This document shows positions 1 to 7,353 of a stretch of DNA of 39,833 bases, piece after piece. Below the pieces are notes generated by a model. It was given only the letters and a program-made list of their open reading frames with translations. It had not been told where the DNA came from and did no database searches. Position 1 is the first letter of the stretch, and each line of letters begins with the position of its first letter. Source of the DNA: SHLJ01 sp041618535 (lineage in GTDB: Bacteria; Bacteroidota; Bacteroidia; Flavobacteriales; Flavobacteriaceae); assembly GCA_041618535.1 (NCBI GenBank), contig JBFKFP010000006.1, positions 1 to 39,833 of the forward strand. The letters run 5' to 3'. The position numbers were made by a program, and so were the translations under genes.

Positions 1-726
1 AGGATTGTCTTTAGGATTGTCGGCAAAATAATTCACGATCTGGAAGGCCTTAACAGCATCCCTCTCCCCGATCGCCTTTCTAAGCTCGAAATTATTGAAG
101 TCCTTGGATATCCCGATGTTCATTTCAATGGCTTCCGGTGTAATAAGTTCGCCCGCCGGGATGATGAGTTGTAATTTATCCAGTTCGTTGGTGATTTTGC
201 TCAGGTCGGTCCCCAGGAATTCAACCAGCATCTGCGCTGCCTTCGGCGCAATCGAATAATTCTTGGCCGCTAAAACACGCCTTATCCAATCGGCAACCTG
301 GTTCTCATAAAGCTTTTTGCTCTCGAACACTGTGCCTGACTTCTGAATGGCCTTATAGAGGGCTTTTCTCTTGTCCAGCTTCTTGTACTTATAATTGATC
401 ACAAGAACGGTAGACATCTGCGGGTTCTCAGCATAAGGAAGCAATTTTTCGATCTGTCTCGACAGCTCCTGAGCCTCCTTGACGATTACAACCTGACGCT
501 CAGCCATCATCGGGTATCTCTTCGCGGCACTAACAACATCATCAACGCTAACATCCCGTCCATAAAAGACCATTTGGTTAAAGCCTTTCTCCTCTTCCGA
601 AAGGACGTTCTTTTCGATATAGGCAGAAAGCTGATCAATGAAATAGGGCTCATCACCCATCAGGAAATAAATCGGCTTGATCTGCCCAGACCTAATGGCT
701 TTTACCAATTCTTTGACTTCATCCAT
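1..726 (-). CDS. holA: DNA polymerase III delta subunit (3' part outside window)
   Basis: Delta subunit of the replicative clamp loader, which opens the beta sliding clamp. The first 242 residues are present, starting at the ATG read from 726 down to 724 (MDEVKELVKAIRSGQ). The frame stays open to base 1, so roughly the last 90 residues of a usual ~335-residue HolA are missing. The N-terminal pattern 'IKPIYFLMGDEPYFIDQ' and 'RDVSVDDVVSAAKRYPM' is typical of Bacteroidetes HolA, whose N-terminal domain is a degenerate AAA+ fold. Its start codon lies back to back with the divergent HsdR-N-like gene, so its promoter must lie inside that gene's 5' end. Identification is by recognised family sequence pattern; sure of the family. 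Confidence 0.93.
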   Translation of the reverse strand, partial: MDEVKELVKAIRSGQIKPIYFLMGDEPYFIDQLSAYIEKNVLSEEEKGFNQMVFYGRDVSVDDVVSAAKRYPMMAERQVVIVKEAQELSRQIEKLLPYAENPQMSTVLVINYKYKKLDKRKALYKAIQKSGTVFESKKLYENQVADWIRRVLAAKNYSIAPKAAQMLVEFLGTDLSKITNELDKLQLIIPAGELITPEAIEMNIGISKDFNNFELRKAIGERDAVKAFQIVNYFADNPKDNP

Positions 727-752
727 TGAAAATAAATTGTGATCTTTGCGGG

Positions 753-1199
753 GTGAAGAAACTGAACTTTCCTTCCTACGGCTTTCGTTTCAAAAATAGG
801 GAAAATAAAACGCTTATTTTTGATGAGATACGCAAAAAATTTGTTGTTTTAAGTCCAGAAGAATGGGTTAGGCAGAACTGTGTGAGGTTTTTGTTAACAG
901 AGAAAAAATTTCCAAAATCACTTATCAATGTCGAAAAGCAACTTCATGTCAACGATCTCAAAAAACGTTACGACATAGTTGTCTTCAGGCCCGACGGCAG
1001 GATCTTTCTTGTTGTGGAATGCAAATCGTTTGATTTGGAGATCAAGCAAGAGACATTCGACCAGATTGCTCGTTATAACCTCGCCCTGAACTCAGAATTC
1101 CTGATGGTTACCAATGGAATTCGGCATTACGTCTGCATGATGGATTTCGATGAGAAAACATATCGTTTCTTAAGAGAAATCCCTAATTTTGAGTTATGA
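753..1199 (+). CDS. HsdR N-terminal domain-like (PD-(D/E)XK) orphan protein
   Basis: A stand-alone 148-residue protein resembling only the N-terminal domain of type I restriction subunit HsdR. The core pattern 'KKRYDIVVF' followed by 'FLVVECKSF' gives the D...ExK residues of a PD-(D/E)XK nuclease fold. I prefer the GTG at 753, giving VKKLNFPSYGFRF, because relatives I remember start with M-x-KLNFP. An in-frame TTG at 726 would add nine residues and touch the holA start codon. There is no helicase domain and no HsdM or HsdS nearby, so this is not a restriction system. It overlaps the next gene by 4 bases (ATGA), suggesting cotranscription. Its neighbour holA hints at a DNA-related role, but substrate and activity are unknown. 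Confidence 0.85.
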   Translation: MKKLNFPSYGFRFKNRENKTLIFDEIRKKFVVLSPEEWVRQNCVRFLLTEKKFPKSLINVEKQLHVNDLKKRYDIVVFRPDGRIFLVVECKSFDLEIKQETFDQIARYNLALNSEFLMVTNGIRHYVCMMDFDEKTYRFLREIPNFEL

Positions 1200-1612
1200 G
1201 CATAAGGCCGATAATTACACTTATATTCGTACTTTTTACCATGATTTCCTTCGCTCAAAAAGACGAGTTACTGGGTACATGGGAGTCGACAGATTTAAAT
1301 GATCCCATGCATATGATCTTTGACGAGGAGGGCTTCCTTACCTTTAAGGTGGAAGGTAAACTGATGGGTGGAAAGGGTTATAATGTGGACGGGAATTTGC
1401 TTCGAATGACCTATATAACCCAGGGCGATACATCAAGACTCAAGATCACCATCACCCTACGTGACCTGATTCAGAAAAAGATCCTGAAGAAAGATACGGG
1501 AACCATAGTATTTAAAGATCCGAATAACATTGAAATGTGTTTTAAAAAATCACTTGAAAACAGCATAGATCAAAAGCAAAAGGATTGCCGGTACTTTCTG
1601 AAAATCATGTGA
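1196..1612 (+). CDS. Small secreted protein, lipocalin-like
   Basis: A 138-residue protein with a clear signal peptide (IRPIITLIFVLFTMISFAQ, cleavage likely after Ala20-Gln21). The mature part begins 'KDELLGTWESTD', a G-x-W start common in lipocalin-like or calycin beta-barrels in Bacteroidetes, and then alternates beta-prone stretches. I do not recognise a specific family, and the barrel assignment is inferred from this pattern only. Its ATG overlaps the stop of the HsdR-N-like gene, and the glycosyltransferase starts one base after its own stop. The three genes therefore read as one transcription unit. Probably periplasmic. Confidence 0.75.
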   Translation: MSIRPIITLIFVLFTMISFAQKDELLGTWESTDLNDPMHMIFDEEGFLTFKVEGKLMGGKGYNVDGNLLRMTYITQGDTSRLKITITLRDLIQKKILKKDTGTIVFKDPNNIEMCFKKSLENSIDQKQKDCRYFLKIM

Positions 1613-1613
1613 T

Positions 1614-2606
1614 TTGAATATAGCCGTAGTCATATTGAATTGGAATGGCCAGGCTTTGCTCGAGCGATTTCTTCCATCAGTGATTTCAAACTCTTCAGCA
1701 GCGAATATTTATGTTATCGATAATGCTTCTGAAGATAACTCCGTCTTATTTCTCAAATCGAATTTCCCCGGAATCAATCTGGTACAACTTGAAAGTAACC
1801 TTGGTTATGCAGGTGGATACAACCATGGACTCCGACATATAGACGCTGATATTTATTGCCTTTTGAATAATGATGTGAGGGTTGACAAGGACTGGCTGCT
1901 GCCAGTGATCAGTGCCTTTGAGGAAGACCCTTCTCTAGGTGCTGCCCAGCCCACTATACGAGACCTCAAAAACCCCGAACAATTTGAATATGCCGGGGCA
2001 GCCGGTGGCTTTATAGACCGCTATGGATATCCGTTTTGCCGCGGAAGACTCTTCGAGACCATTGAGGCAGATGAGGGGCAATACGACCATAATAACAACA
2101 TTTTCTGGGCATCCGGGGCATGCCTTTTTATACGCAAGTCGGTTTTTGATTCATCAGGTGGTTTCGATGAGTCATTCTTCGCTCATATGGAGGAGATCGA
2201 CTTTTGCTGGCGAATTCATAATTCAGGGTTTAGTGTGAAGCACATACCTGGATCAAAAGTTTTTCATCTTGGCGGTGGTACATTAAGTCATAGCAGCCCG
2301 AGAAAGACCTTCCTAAACTTTAGGAATAGCCTGCTTATGTTACAGAAAAATCTTCCGGAAGAAAATCGTGACAGGATCATTTTAATACGGCTTCTTATCG
2401 ACGGGCTGGCTGCCGTCAGATTCCTGCTTCAATTTAGTCCGAAACACAGCCTTGCGGTATTTAATGCACACCGGGATTTCCATAGAAAGAGAAAAGATGG
2501 GAGCTATAATGAAACGCGATCGGGTAAAACCAGGGATTACTACCATATCAGGTCGGTAGTCTGGTCATATTTCATAGCGGGGAAGCGGGTTTTCAGCCAT
2601 TTATAA
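1614..2606 (+). CDS. Glycosyltransferase family 2
   Basis: A 330-residue inverting glycosyltransferase with a GT-A fold. The N-terminus 'NIAVVILNWNGQALLERFLPS' is the nucleotide-sugar-binding strand. 'LESNLGYAGGYNHGL' and the metal-binding 'LLNNDVRVDKDWL' follow (about residues 60-105). 'FWASGACLFIRKSVF' and 'GGFDESFFAHMEEIDFCWR' give the acceptor and catalytic regions (ED-type) of rhamnosyl/galactosyl-transferase-like GT2 enzymes. The start is a TTG one base after the preceding stop; no ATG fits before the conserved VVILNWN strand. Likely cytoplasmic or membrane-associated, adding a sugar to a surface polysaccharide or lipid, but donor and acceptor cannot be read from the sequence. No glycan cluster surrounds it; in my experience the holA/GT2/OmpA order is common in Flavobacteria. 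Confidence 0.93.
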   Translation: MNIAVVILNWNGQALLERFLPSVISNSSAANIYVIDNASEDNSVLFLKSNFPGINLVQLESNLGYAGGYNHGLRHIDADIYCLLNNDVRVDKDWLLPVISAFEEDPSLGAAQPTIRDLKNPEQFEYAGAAGGFIDRYGYPFCRGRLFETIEADEGQYDHNNNIFWASGACLFIRKSVFDSSGGFDESFFAHMEEIDFCWRIHNSGFSVKHIPGSKVFHLGGGTLSHSSPRKTFLNFRNSLLMLQKNLPEENRDRIILIRLLIDGLAAVRFLLQFSPKHSLAVFNAHRDFHRKRKDGSYNETRSGKTRDYYHIRSVVWSYFIAGKRVFSHL

Positions 2607-2633
2607 TTTCGTTAGTAAAAGTTTTGTTAAGAC

Positions 2634-2664
2634 TGTTAACATGCATTATTTTTTGATAATTTTG
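2634..2664 (+). promoter_or_regulatory. Candidate Bacteroidetes promoter for the OmpA-family gene
   Basis: A TAATTTTG box at 2657-2664 matches the -7 consensus TAnnTTTG exactly. A TG at 2634-2635 lies 21 bases upstream as a weak -33 element. It would start transcription about 30 bases before the ATG at 2697, which fits the 90-base gap after the glycosyltransferase. Confidence 0.5.
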
Positions 2665-2696
2665 TGGTGTTAAACAGAAAAACATTTTAACCAATT

Positions 2697-3551
2697 ATGA
2701 AAAAATTTCTTGTATTTAGTTTAACTGCAATTCTTCTTGCTTCTTGTGTATCAAAAAAGGAGTATGCAGCACTGCAGGCTAAGCAGAAAGAAACTGAGGA
2801 TTTGCTGAATTCAGCAACGGTCAAATTGAATGCCTGCCTCGAGGACAGGGCATCTGCCCTGGCCCGTGCAACGGCTTTGGAAGATCGTATCTCTGACCTA
2901 AGGAAATCGAATGAAAACCTGATCCAGAGTAATAAGGACCTGACAATGTTGACAGCTAAGGGAGCCGAGAATGTTGAGAAGACCCTGGAAAGCCTGAGGG
3001 AAAAGGATTTGAGAATTACCCGTCTTCAGGACGCCGTTTCTAAAAAAGACAGTGTAATGCTGGCCCTGGTCACGAGCTTAAAGAAAGAGGTTGGGATCAA
3101 TGATCCGGATATCGAGGTAAATGTTGAAAAGGGTGTTGTATTCATTTCTATTGCCGATAAACTCCTCTTCCAGAGCGGAAGCTATATTGTTAGCAACAGG
3201 GCCAAGGAGATCCTCGGCAAGGTTGCCAAGGTAATAAAGAGCAAACCGAATTTCGAAGCTATGGTAGAAGCCCATACCGACAATGTTCCCTATCAAAAGG
3301 GTTTGTTGTTAGACAACTGGGATTTGAGTGTTAAACGGGCAACTTCAATCGTTAGAATACTTGAGGAACTGGAGGTTAATCCACAGAAGTTGATAGCATC
3401 TGGAAGAAGTTATCATGTTCCTCTCCTCCCTAATGACACAGCTGAGAACAGGGCGGCCAACAGGAGAACCCGTATAGTGATCTTGCCGAAGATAGATGAG
3501 TTCTATGAAATGATCGAAACCGAGATGAGAAAACTATCATCTGCTGAATAA
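2697..3551 (+). CDS. OmpA-family peptidoglycan-binding lipoprotein
   Basis: A 284-residue outer-membrane lipoprotein. The signal sequence ends in the lipobox LLASC (Cys17). Residues about 20-145 form a long coiled coil (repeated Leu/Ala heptads, 'ALEDRISDLRKSNENL'). The C-terminal OmpA domain (about 150-284) carries 'VEAHTDNVPYQKG', 'NWDLSVKRATSIVRIL' and 'RAANRRTRIVILPK', which bind meso-DAP peptidoglycan in this family. It likely tethers the outer membrane to the wall, with the coil spanning the periplasm. It has its own candidate promoter and a strong terminator, so it appears to be expressed alone. Family assignment is firm; specific role is not. Confidence 0.95.
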   Translation: MKKFLVFSLTAILLASCVSKKEYAALQAKQKETEDLLNSATVKLNACLEDRASALARATALEDRISDLRKSNENLIQSNKDLTMLTAKGAENVEKTLESLREKDLRITRLQDAVSKKDSVMLALVTSLKKEVGINDPDIEVNVEKGVVFISIADKLLFQSGSYIVSNRAKEILGKVAKVIKSKPNFEAMVEAHTDNVPYQKGLLLDNWDLSVKRATSIVRILEELEVNPQKLIASGRSYHVPLLPNDTAENRAANRRTRIVILPKIDEFYEMIETEMRKLSSAE

Positions 3552-3575
3552 TATTCTTAGACTTTAATCAAAGAG

Positions 3576-3601
3576 ACCCGGTATTTTTACCGGGTTTTTT
3601 T
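3576..3601 (+). terminator. Rho-independent terminator after the OmpA-family gene
   Basis: A perfect 8-base stem (ACCCGGTA, 3576-3583; TACCGGGT, 3588-3595) with a TTTT loop, followed by six T. The T-run overlaps the stop codon of the convergent YciO/Sua5-type gene at 3600-3602. Confidence 0.92.
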
Positions 3602-4220
3602 ATAATATATCAGGGCTGCCTTTACCTTCACGAAGGATGACGGGATCACCCTGTGAAAGGTCGATGAGTGTAGAAGGGACATTTCCACCGTAGCCACCGT
3701 CAATGACCATGTCTACCAATTTATGCCACTTCTCATAGATCATTTCAGGGTCGGTGGTGTATTCCAGGATCTCATCTTCATCATAGATGGATGTTGTCAT
3801 GATAGGGTTCCCAAGACTGCGTACCATTTCAAGGATTATGGGGTTATCCGGAATTCTGATCCCCACCGTCTTTTTGTTTTTAAAATGCTTCGGAAGCGAC
3901 TTTGAACTGGGAAGAACGAAAGTGTAAGGCCCCGGTAAGGATCGCTTCAGTAACTTAAATGTATAATTATCTATTTGCCTAACATATTCGCTAAGGAAGC
4001 TCAGGTCATGGCAAATGAAGGAAAGGTTAGCCTTCTCCAGCTTGATGCCCTTGATCCTGGCAATGCGCTCCAGGGCTTTGCTTTTCGTGATATCACACCC
4101 CAGACCATAAACCGTATCGGTTGGATAGATTACAAGACCACCAGACCGCAGGCAATCAACCACTTGCGAAATGGCTTTAGGGTTAGGGTTCTCCGGATAT
4201 ATTTTGATGAATTCGGCCAT
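3600..4220 (-). CDS. YrdC/Sua5/YciO-family protein (putative L-threonylcarbamoyladenylate synthase)
   Basis: A 206-residue protein of the YrdC fold. The family makes threonylcarbamoyl-AMP for the t6A37 base of ANN-decoding tRNAs. Visible family motifs are 'GGLVIYPTDTVYGLGCD' (about 27-43), 'SLPGPYTFVLP', 'TVGIRIPDNPI', 'PIMTTS' and the C-terminal 'STLIDLSQGDPVILREGKG'. Overall it resembles E. coli YciO more than TsaC: the nucleotide-loop region reads 'KGIKLEKANLSFIC' rather than the TsaC/Sua5 K-x-R-x2-S/N-type motif. It may therefore be the YciO paralogue with uncertain activity. Two bases separate it from the pcrA stop, so it is almost certainly cotranscribed downstream of the helicase. Confidence 0.88.
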   Translation of the reverse strand: MAEFIKIYPENPNPKAISQVVDCLRSGGLVIYPTDTVYGLGCDITKSKALERIARIKGIKLEKANLSFICHDLSFLSEYVRQIDNYTFKLLKRSLPGPYTFVLPSSKSLPKHFKNKKTVGIRIPDNPIILEMVRSLGNPIMTTSIYDEDEILEYTTDPEMIYEKWHKLVDMVIDGGYGGNVPSTLIDLSQGDPVILREGKGSPDIL

Positions 4221-4222
4221 GG

Positions 4223-6535
4223 TTAATTCAGGATTTCGAGCTTGGCAAATCGAAGCAATAGTTTCTTCAGCCCGCCGGTCTCAAACTTGATCTCAGCTTT
4301 TACATCTGCTCCTTTACCTTCAATCTTGAGGACCTCTCCCTTGCCAAAACGCTGATGGTTTACCTGTTGTCCGACTTCCAGGTTGGTGATTGGTTTGGAT
4401 GCTCCGGATGGTTTTGATGAAATGGGTTTTAATTTCTTTGGAACAGACAATTTAAAAGGCTCGGCTTTTTTAGAGGCTGAACTGGGTTTTACAGGTTTAC
4501 GTTTCTTTGTTTCAGGTACATCACCAAAAATACTGGCATCAAGCATGGGGTTGAAACGCCTCTCCTGAACCGGGGTAAGGATATCGAGAAACTGCTCATC
4601 TATCTCTTCGATAAACCGGCTGGGTTCAGCATCGATAAGCTTTCCCCATCTATAGCGTGAGAGCGCATAGGTCAGGAAAACCTGCCGCTCTGCCCTCGTC
4701 AGTGCCACATAAAACAAACGGCGTTCCTCCTCGAGCTCACTGCGGGTATTCATGCTCATGGCACTCGGAAAAAGATCCTCTTCAAGACCAACTATATAAA
4801 CAAACGGGAATTCCAATCCTTTCGCAAGGTGAATGGTCATAAGTGCCACGCGATCAGAATCCTTGTCCTCCTGATCGAGGTCTGTTGCCAGTGCCACATC
4901 TTCAAGGAATTCCGCAAGGGATCCGGTAGCATCTGCCAATTCTTTCTGACCTTCCACAAAATCCCGCATACCATTTAACAATTCTTCAATGTTCTCAATA
5001 CGGGTAATGCCTTCCGGCGTACCATCTTTATTGTATTCCCTTATCAGTCCACTTACCTTCACCACCTGCTCTGCCAGTTCAAATGCATTATGGCTCTGGT
5101 TCATGACCTGGAAGCTCTGGATCATAATCGCAAAGTCCTTTAATTTAGTCCGGGTACCCGCGTTGACATTTACGTTCAACTCATCGATCCTTGAAATAAC
5201 ATCAAAAATGGAAATGTCATAAGCGTTAGCAGCTACTATCAACTTATCGAGCGTGGTCTGGCCAATACCCCTGGCAGGAAAGTTAATTATCCGTTTTAGG
5301 GCTTCTTCATCCGAAGGATTTATCACCAGGCGGAGATAGGATAAAACATCCTTTATCTCTTTTCTCTGGTAGAATGAAAGACCTCCATAAATCCGGTATG
5401 GAATGTCTCTTTTCCTGAGAGCATCCTCTATTGCCCTCGATTGCGCATTGGTCCTGTACAGTACTGCAAAGTCTGAATCCTTTAATTGCTGCTTCATTTT
5501 CTCTTCGAAAATGGAGCCCGCAACAAACCGGCCTTCGTCAGCATCGGTCATCAGCCTGTTAACCTTGATCTTCGACCCTTTTTCATTAGCGGTCCAGACC
5601 ACCTTATCCAGTTTCAGGGTGTTCTTTTCGATCACAGAATTGGCAGCATTAACGATATTTTTGGTCGACCGATAATTCTGTTCCAACCTGAAAAGCTTTG
5701 CATCGGGATAATCCCTTTGAAAATTCAGAATGTTATTGATGTTTGCACCCCTGAAAGCATAGATACTCTGTGAATCATCCCCCACCACACTGATATTCTG
5801 AAACCGGTCTGCAAGAGCCCTGACGATGAGGTATTGCGAATGGTTGGTATCCTGGTACTCATCTACGAGTATATACCTGAATCTATCCTGATAACGAGCC
5901 AGGACTTCCGGAAAGCGTGTCAGTAATTCATTGGTCTTCAGCAACAGATCATCAAAGTCCATCGCTCCGGCCTTGAAGCAGCGGGCAACGTATTCCTTGT
6001 AAATATCTCCCATCCTTGGGCGCCTGGCCATGGTGTCGGCCTCGATCAATTCAGGATTCTGAAAATAAGCTTTTACAGTGATCAAACTGTTTTTGTAAGA
6101 TGATATCCGAGAGAAGATCTGTTTATATTTGTAAATGTCCTTATCGAGTTTCATCTCCTTGATGATTGAAGCCACTAATCGCTGAGAATCCTGGGTGTCG
6201 TATATTGTGAAATTAGAAGGATAGCCCAACTTATCCGCCTCGAAACGGAGGATACGGGCAAAGATGGAATGGAATGTTCCCATCCAGAGATTTTTAGCCT
6301 CGCTCTCGCCCACTATCCGGGAAATACGCTCCTTCATTTCTCGAGCAGCCTTATTGGTGAAGGTGAGAGCCAGGATATTAAATGGATCTATTCCCTGGCT
6401 CATCAAATAAGCGATCTTGAATGTCAACACACGCGTTTTACCGGAACCGGCTCCCGCAATAATGATCATGGGCCCGTCCTTCTGAAGAGTGGCTTCACGC
6501 TGTGCTTCATTCAATTGATTTAAAAACGCTTCCAA
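4223..6535 (-). CDS. pcrA: UvrD/PcrA-type ATP-dependent DNA helicase
   Basis: A 770-residue superfamily 1A 3'-5' helicase for repair and for clearing replication obstacles. Motifs in order: Walker A 'AGAGSGKTRVLT' (about 27-38), 'ALTFTNKAAREMKERI' (Ia), 'VDEYQDTNHSQ' (II), 'VVGDDSQSIYAFRGA' (III), 'RLEQNYRSTKNI' (IV), 'MTIHLAKGLEFPFVYIVG' (V) and 'EERRLFYVALTRA' (VI). The basic linker is followed by a C-terminal Tudor-like segment ('GQQVNHQRFGKGEVLKIEG', 'LLLRFAKLEIL') typical of PcrA/UvrD. The start is TTG at 6535-6533 giving (M)EAFLNQLNEAQ; no upstream in-frame ATG exists before a stop. The YciO/Sua5-type gene follows after 2 bases. Confidence 0.95.
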   Translation of the reverse strand: MEAFLNQLNEAQREATLQKDGPMIIIAGAGSGKTRVLTFKIAYLMSQGIDPFNILALTFTNKAAREMKERISRIVGESEAKNLWMGTFHSIFARILRFEADKLGYPSNFTIYDTQDSQRLVASIIKEMKLDKDIYKYKQIFSRISSYKNSLITVKAYFQNPELIEADTMARRPRMGDIYKEYVARCFKAGAMDFDDLLLKTNELLTRFPEVLARYQDRFRYILVDEYQDTNHSQYLIVRALADRFQNISVVGDDSQSIYAFRGANINNILNFQRDYPDAKLFRLEQNYRSTKNIVNAANSVIEKNTLKLDKVVWTANEKGSKIKVNRLMTDADEGRFVAGSIFEEKMKQQLKDSDFAVLYRTNAQSRAIEDALRKRDIPYRIYGGLSFYQRKEIKDVLSYLRLVINPSDEEALKRIINFPARGIGQTTLDKLIVAANAYDISIFDVISRIDELNVNVNAGTRTKLKDFAIMIQSFQVMNQSHNAFELAEQVVKVSGLIREYNKDGTPEGITRIENIEELLNGMRDFVEGQKELADATGSLAEFLEDVALATDLDQEDKDSDRVALMTIHLAKGLEFPFVYIVGLEEDLFPSAMSMNTRSELEEERRLFYVALTRAERQVFLTYALSRYRWGKLIDAEPSRFIEEIDEQFLDILTPVQERRFNPMLDASIFGDVPETKKRKPVKPSSASKKAEPFKLSVPKKLKPISSKPSGASKPITNLEVGQQVNHQRFGKGEVLKIEGKGADVKAEIKFETGGLKKLLLRFAKLEILN

Positions 6536-6669
6536 AGGCTTTATTTGAGACAGTGAAAATAATTATTGTTCCTTGTTTTACTGAAGAAGAACCTCAATAG
6601 TTATAAACAAAAAACAAGAAAAGGCTCATTGCACAAATTTAAATATATTTAAGGTGAAATTCAGGGCTT

Positions 6670-7212
6670 ATGATTCTCAAACCTTCTATTTTTATTCTGA
6701 TATTTTTCACCTTTCTGAACCTGTCGGCACAGGAAAACAAGGTGCCCGGTAAGATTATCGAAAATTTCGGTTCAACCTACAGGGTTGAAAGCCCGGATAT
6801 AGAAACAAACTCTTCCCTAACCCACAGAGTGATTTTCGATGTTTCCCGGTCAGGGGAAGATCGTGAATCTCTTAACGCCTACATCGAAACGGCCGCACGG
6901 TTCCTCAATATGCATGCAGACCAGGGAATGAGACCCGAACAACTTCAGGTAGCCATGACCATTCATGGCGGTGCATGGCAGGATATTTTGAATGACACGG
7001 CTTACATGCAGCGATTCGGTGTTAGTAATCCGAATTCAGGGCTGATCAAAAACCTATTGGAAGCGGGGGTAGACATTATCCTGTGCGGGCAGACCATGCA
7101 GTTCAGGGAGATCAAAGCAGAAGAAAAAATTCCGGGTGTGCAGGTGGCTCTCTCTGCCATGACGGCCTTACTTCAATATCAGCATATGAATTACAAATTC
7201 ATCAAATTTTAG
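6670..7212 (+). CDS. Secreted DsrE/DsrF-like protein
   Basis: A 180-residue protein with a signal peptide (LKPSIFILIFFTFLNLSAQ, cleaved near residue 21) and a DsrE/DsrF/TusD-like fold. The pattern 'HRVIFDVSRSGED...LNAYIETAARFLNM' and 'QVAMTIHGGAWQDIL' matches periplasmic DsrE proteins. The single Cys in 'GVDIILCGQTMQFREI' (about residue 139) sits where the sulfur-carrying Cys of DsrE lies. The family carries persulfide sulfur or binds small ligands; here export implies a periplasmic role, with the actual substrate unknown. It precedes the FMN glutamate-synthase-like gene on the same strand with about 140 bases between them. Confidence 0.85.
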   Translation: MILKPSIFILIFFTFLNLSAQENKVPGKIIENFGSTYRVESPDIETNSSLTHRVIFDVSRSGEDRESLNAYIETAARFLNMHADQGMRPEQLQVAMTIHGGAWQDILNDTAYMQRFGVSNPNSGLIKNLLEAGVDIILCGQTMQFREIKAEEKIPGVQVALSAMTALLQYQHMNYKFIKF

Positions 7213-7218
7213 TTTAAA

Positions 7219-7353
7219 ATGAGAATTCTTTCCGCTTTACCCTCCATGCTCGGCCAACTTTTGATGGCACAGTATGGCATGAAGGATCAGAAAATAGTCG
7301 TTCAAATGAAGGTTACTTGCCGGCGTCTAGCATCCGAAAATCTTATAGAATGA
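7219..7353 (+). CDS. Possible 44-residue micro-ORF upstream of the glutamate-synthase-like gene
   Basis: An ATG at 7219 opens a frame of 44 codons (MRILSALPSMLGQLLMAQYG...) ending at the TGA 7351-7353. That stop overlaps the ATG of the next gene (7350) as ATGA, the classic coupling overlap. It begins six bases after the DsrE stop. The short hydrophobic N-terminus is followed by a basic tail with one Cys. I recognise no family. It could be a real small protein, a translation-coupling leader, or chance; the overlap and spacing are the only support. Confidence 0.3.
   Translation: MRILSALPSMLGQLLMAQYGMKDQKIVVQMKVTCRRLASENLIE

Noticed and set aside
726..752. TTG start giving the HsdR-N-like protein a C-x-x-C N-terminus (NCDLCG)
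   Set aside because: It would overlap the holA start codon, and remembered homologues begin at K-L-N-F-P; the GTG at 753 fits better, so the CxxC is probably not translated.
753..1199. A restriction-modification or defence system
   Set aside because: Only an isolated N-terminal HsdR-like domain is present; no methylase, specificity or helicase subunit, and the neighbours are housekeeping genes.
7317..7349. Upstream TTG start for the glutamate-synthase-like protein
   Set aside because: ATG 7350 places the membrane helix at the N-terminus and gives the ATGA overlap; the extension is not typical.
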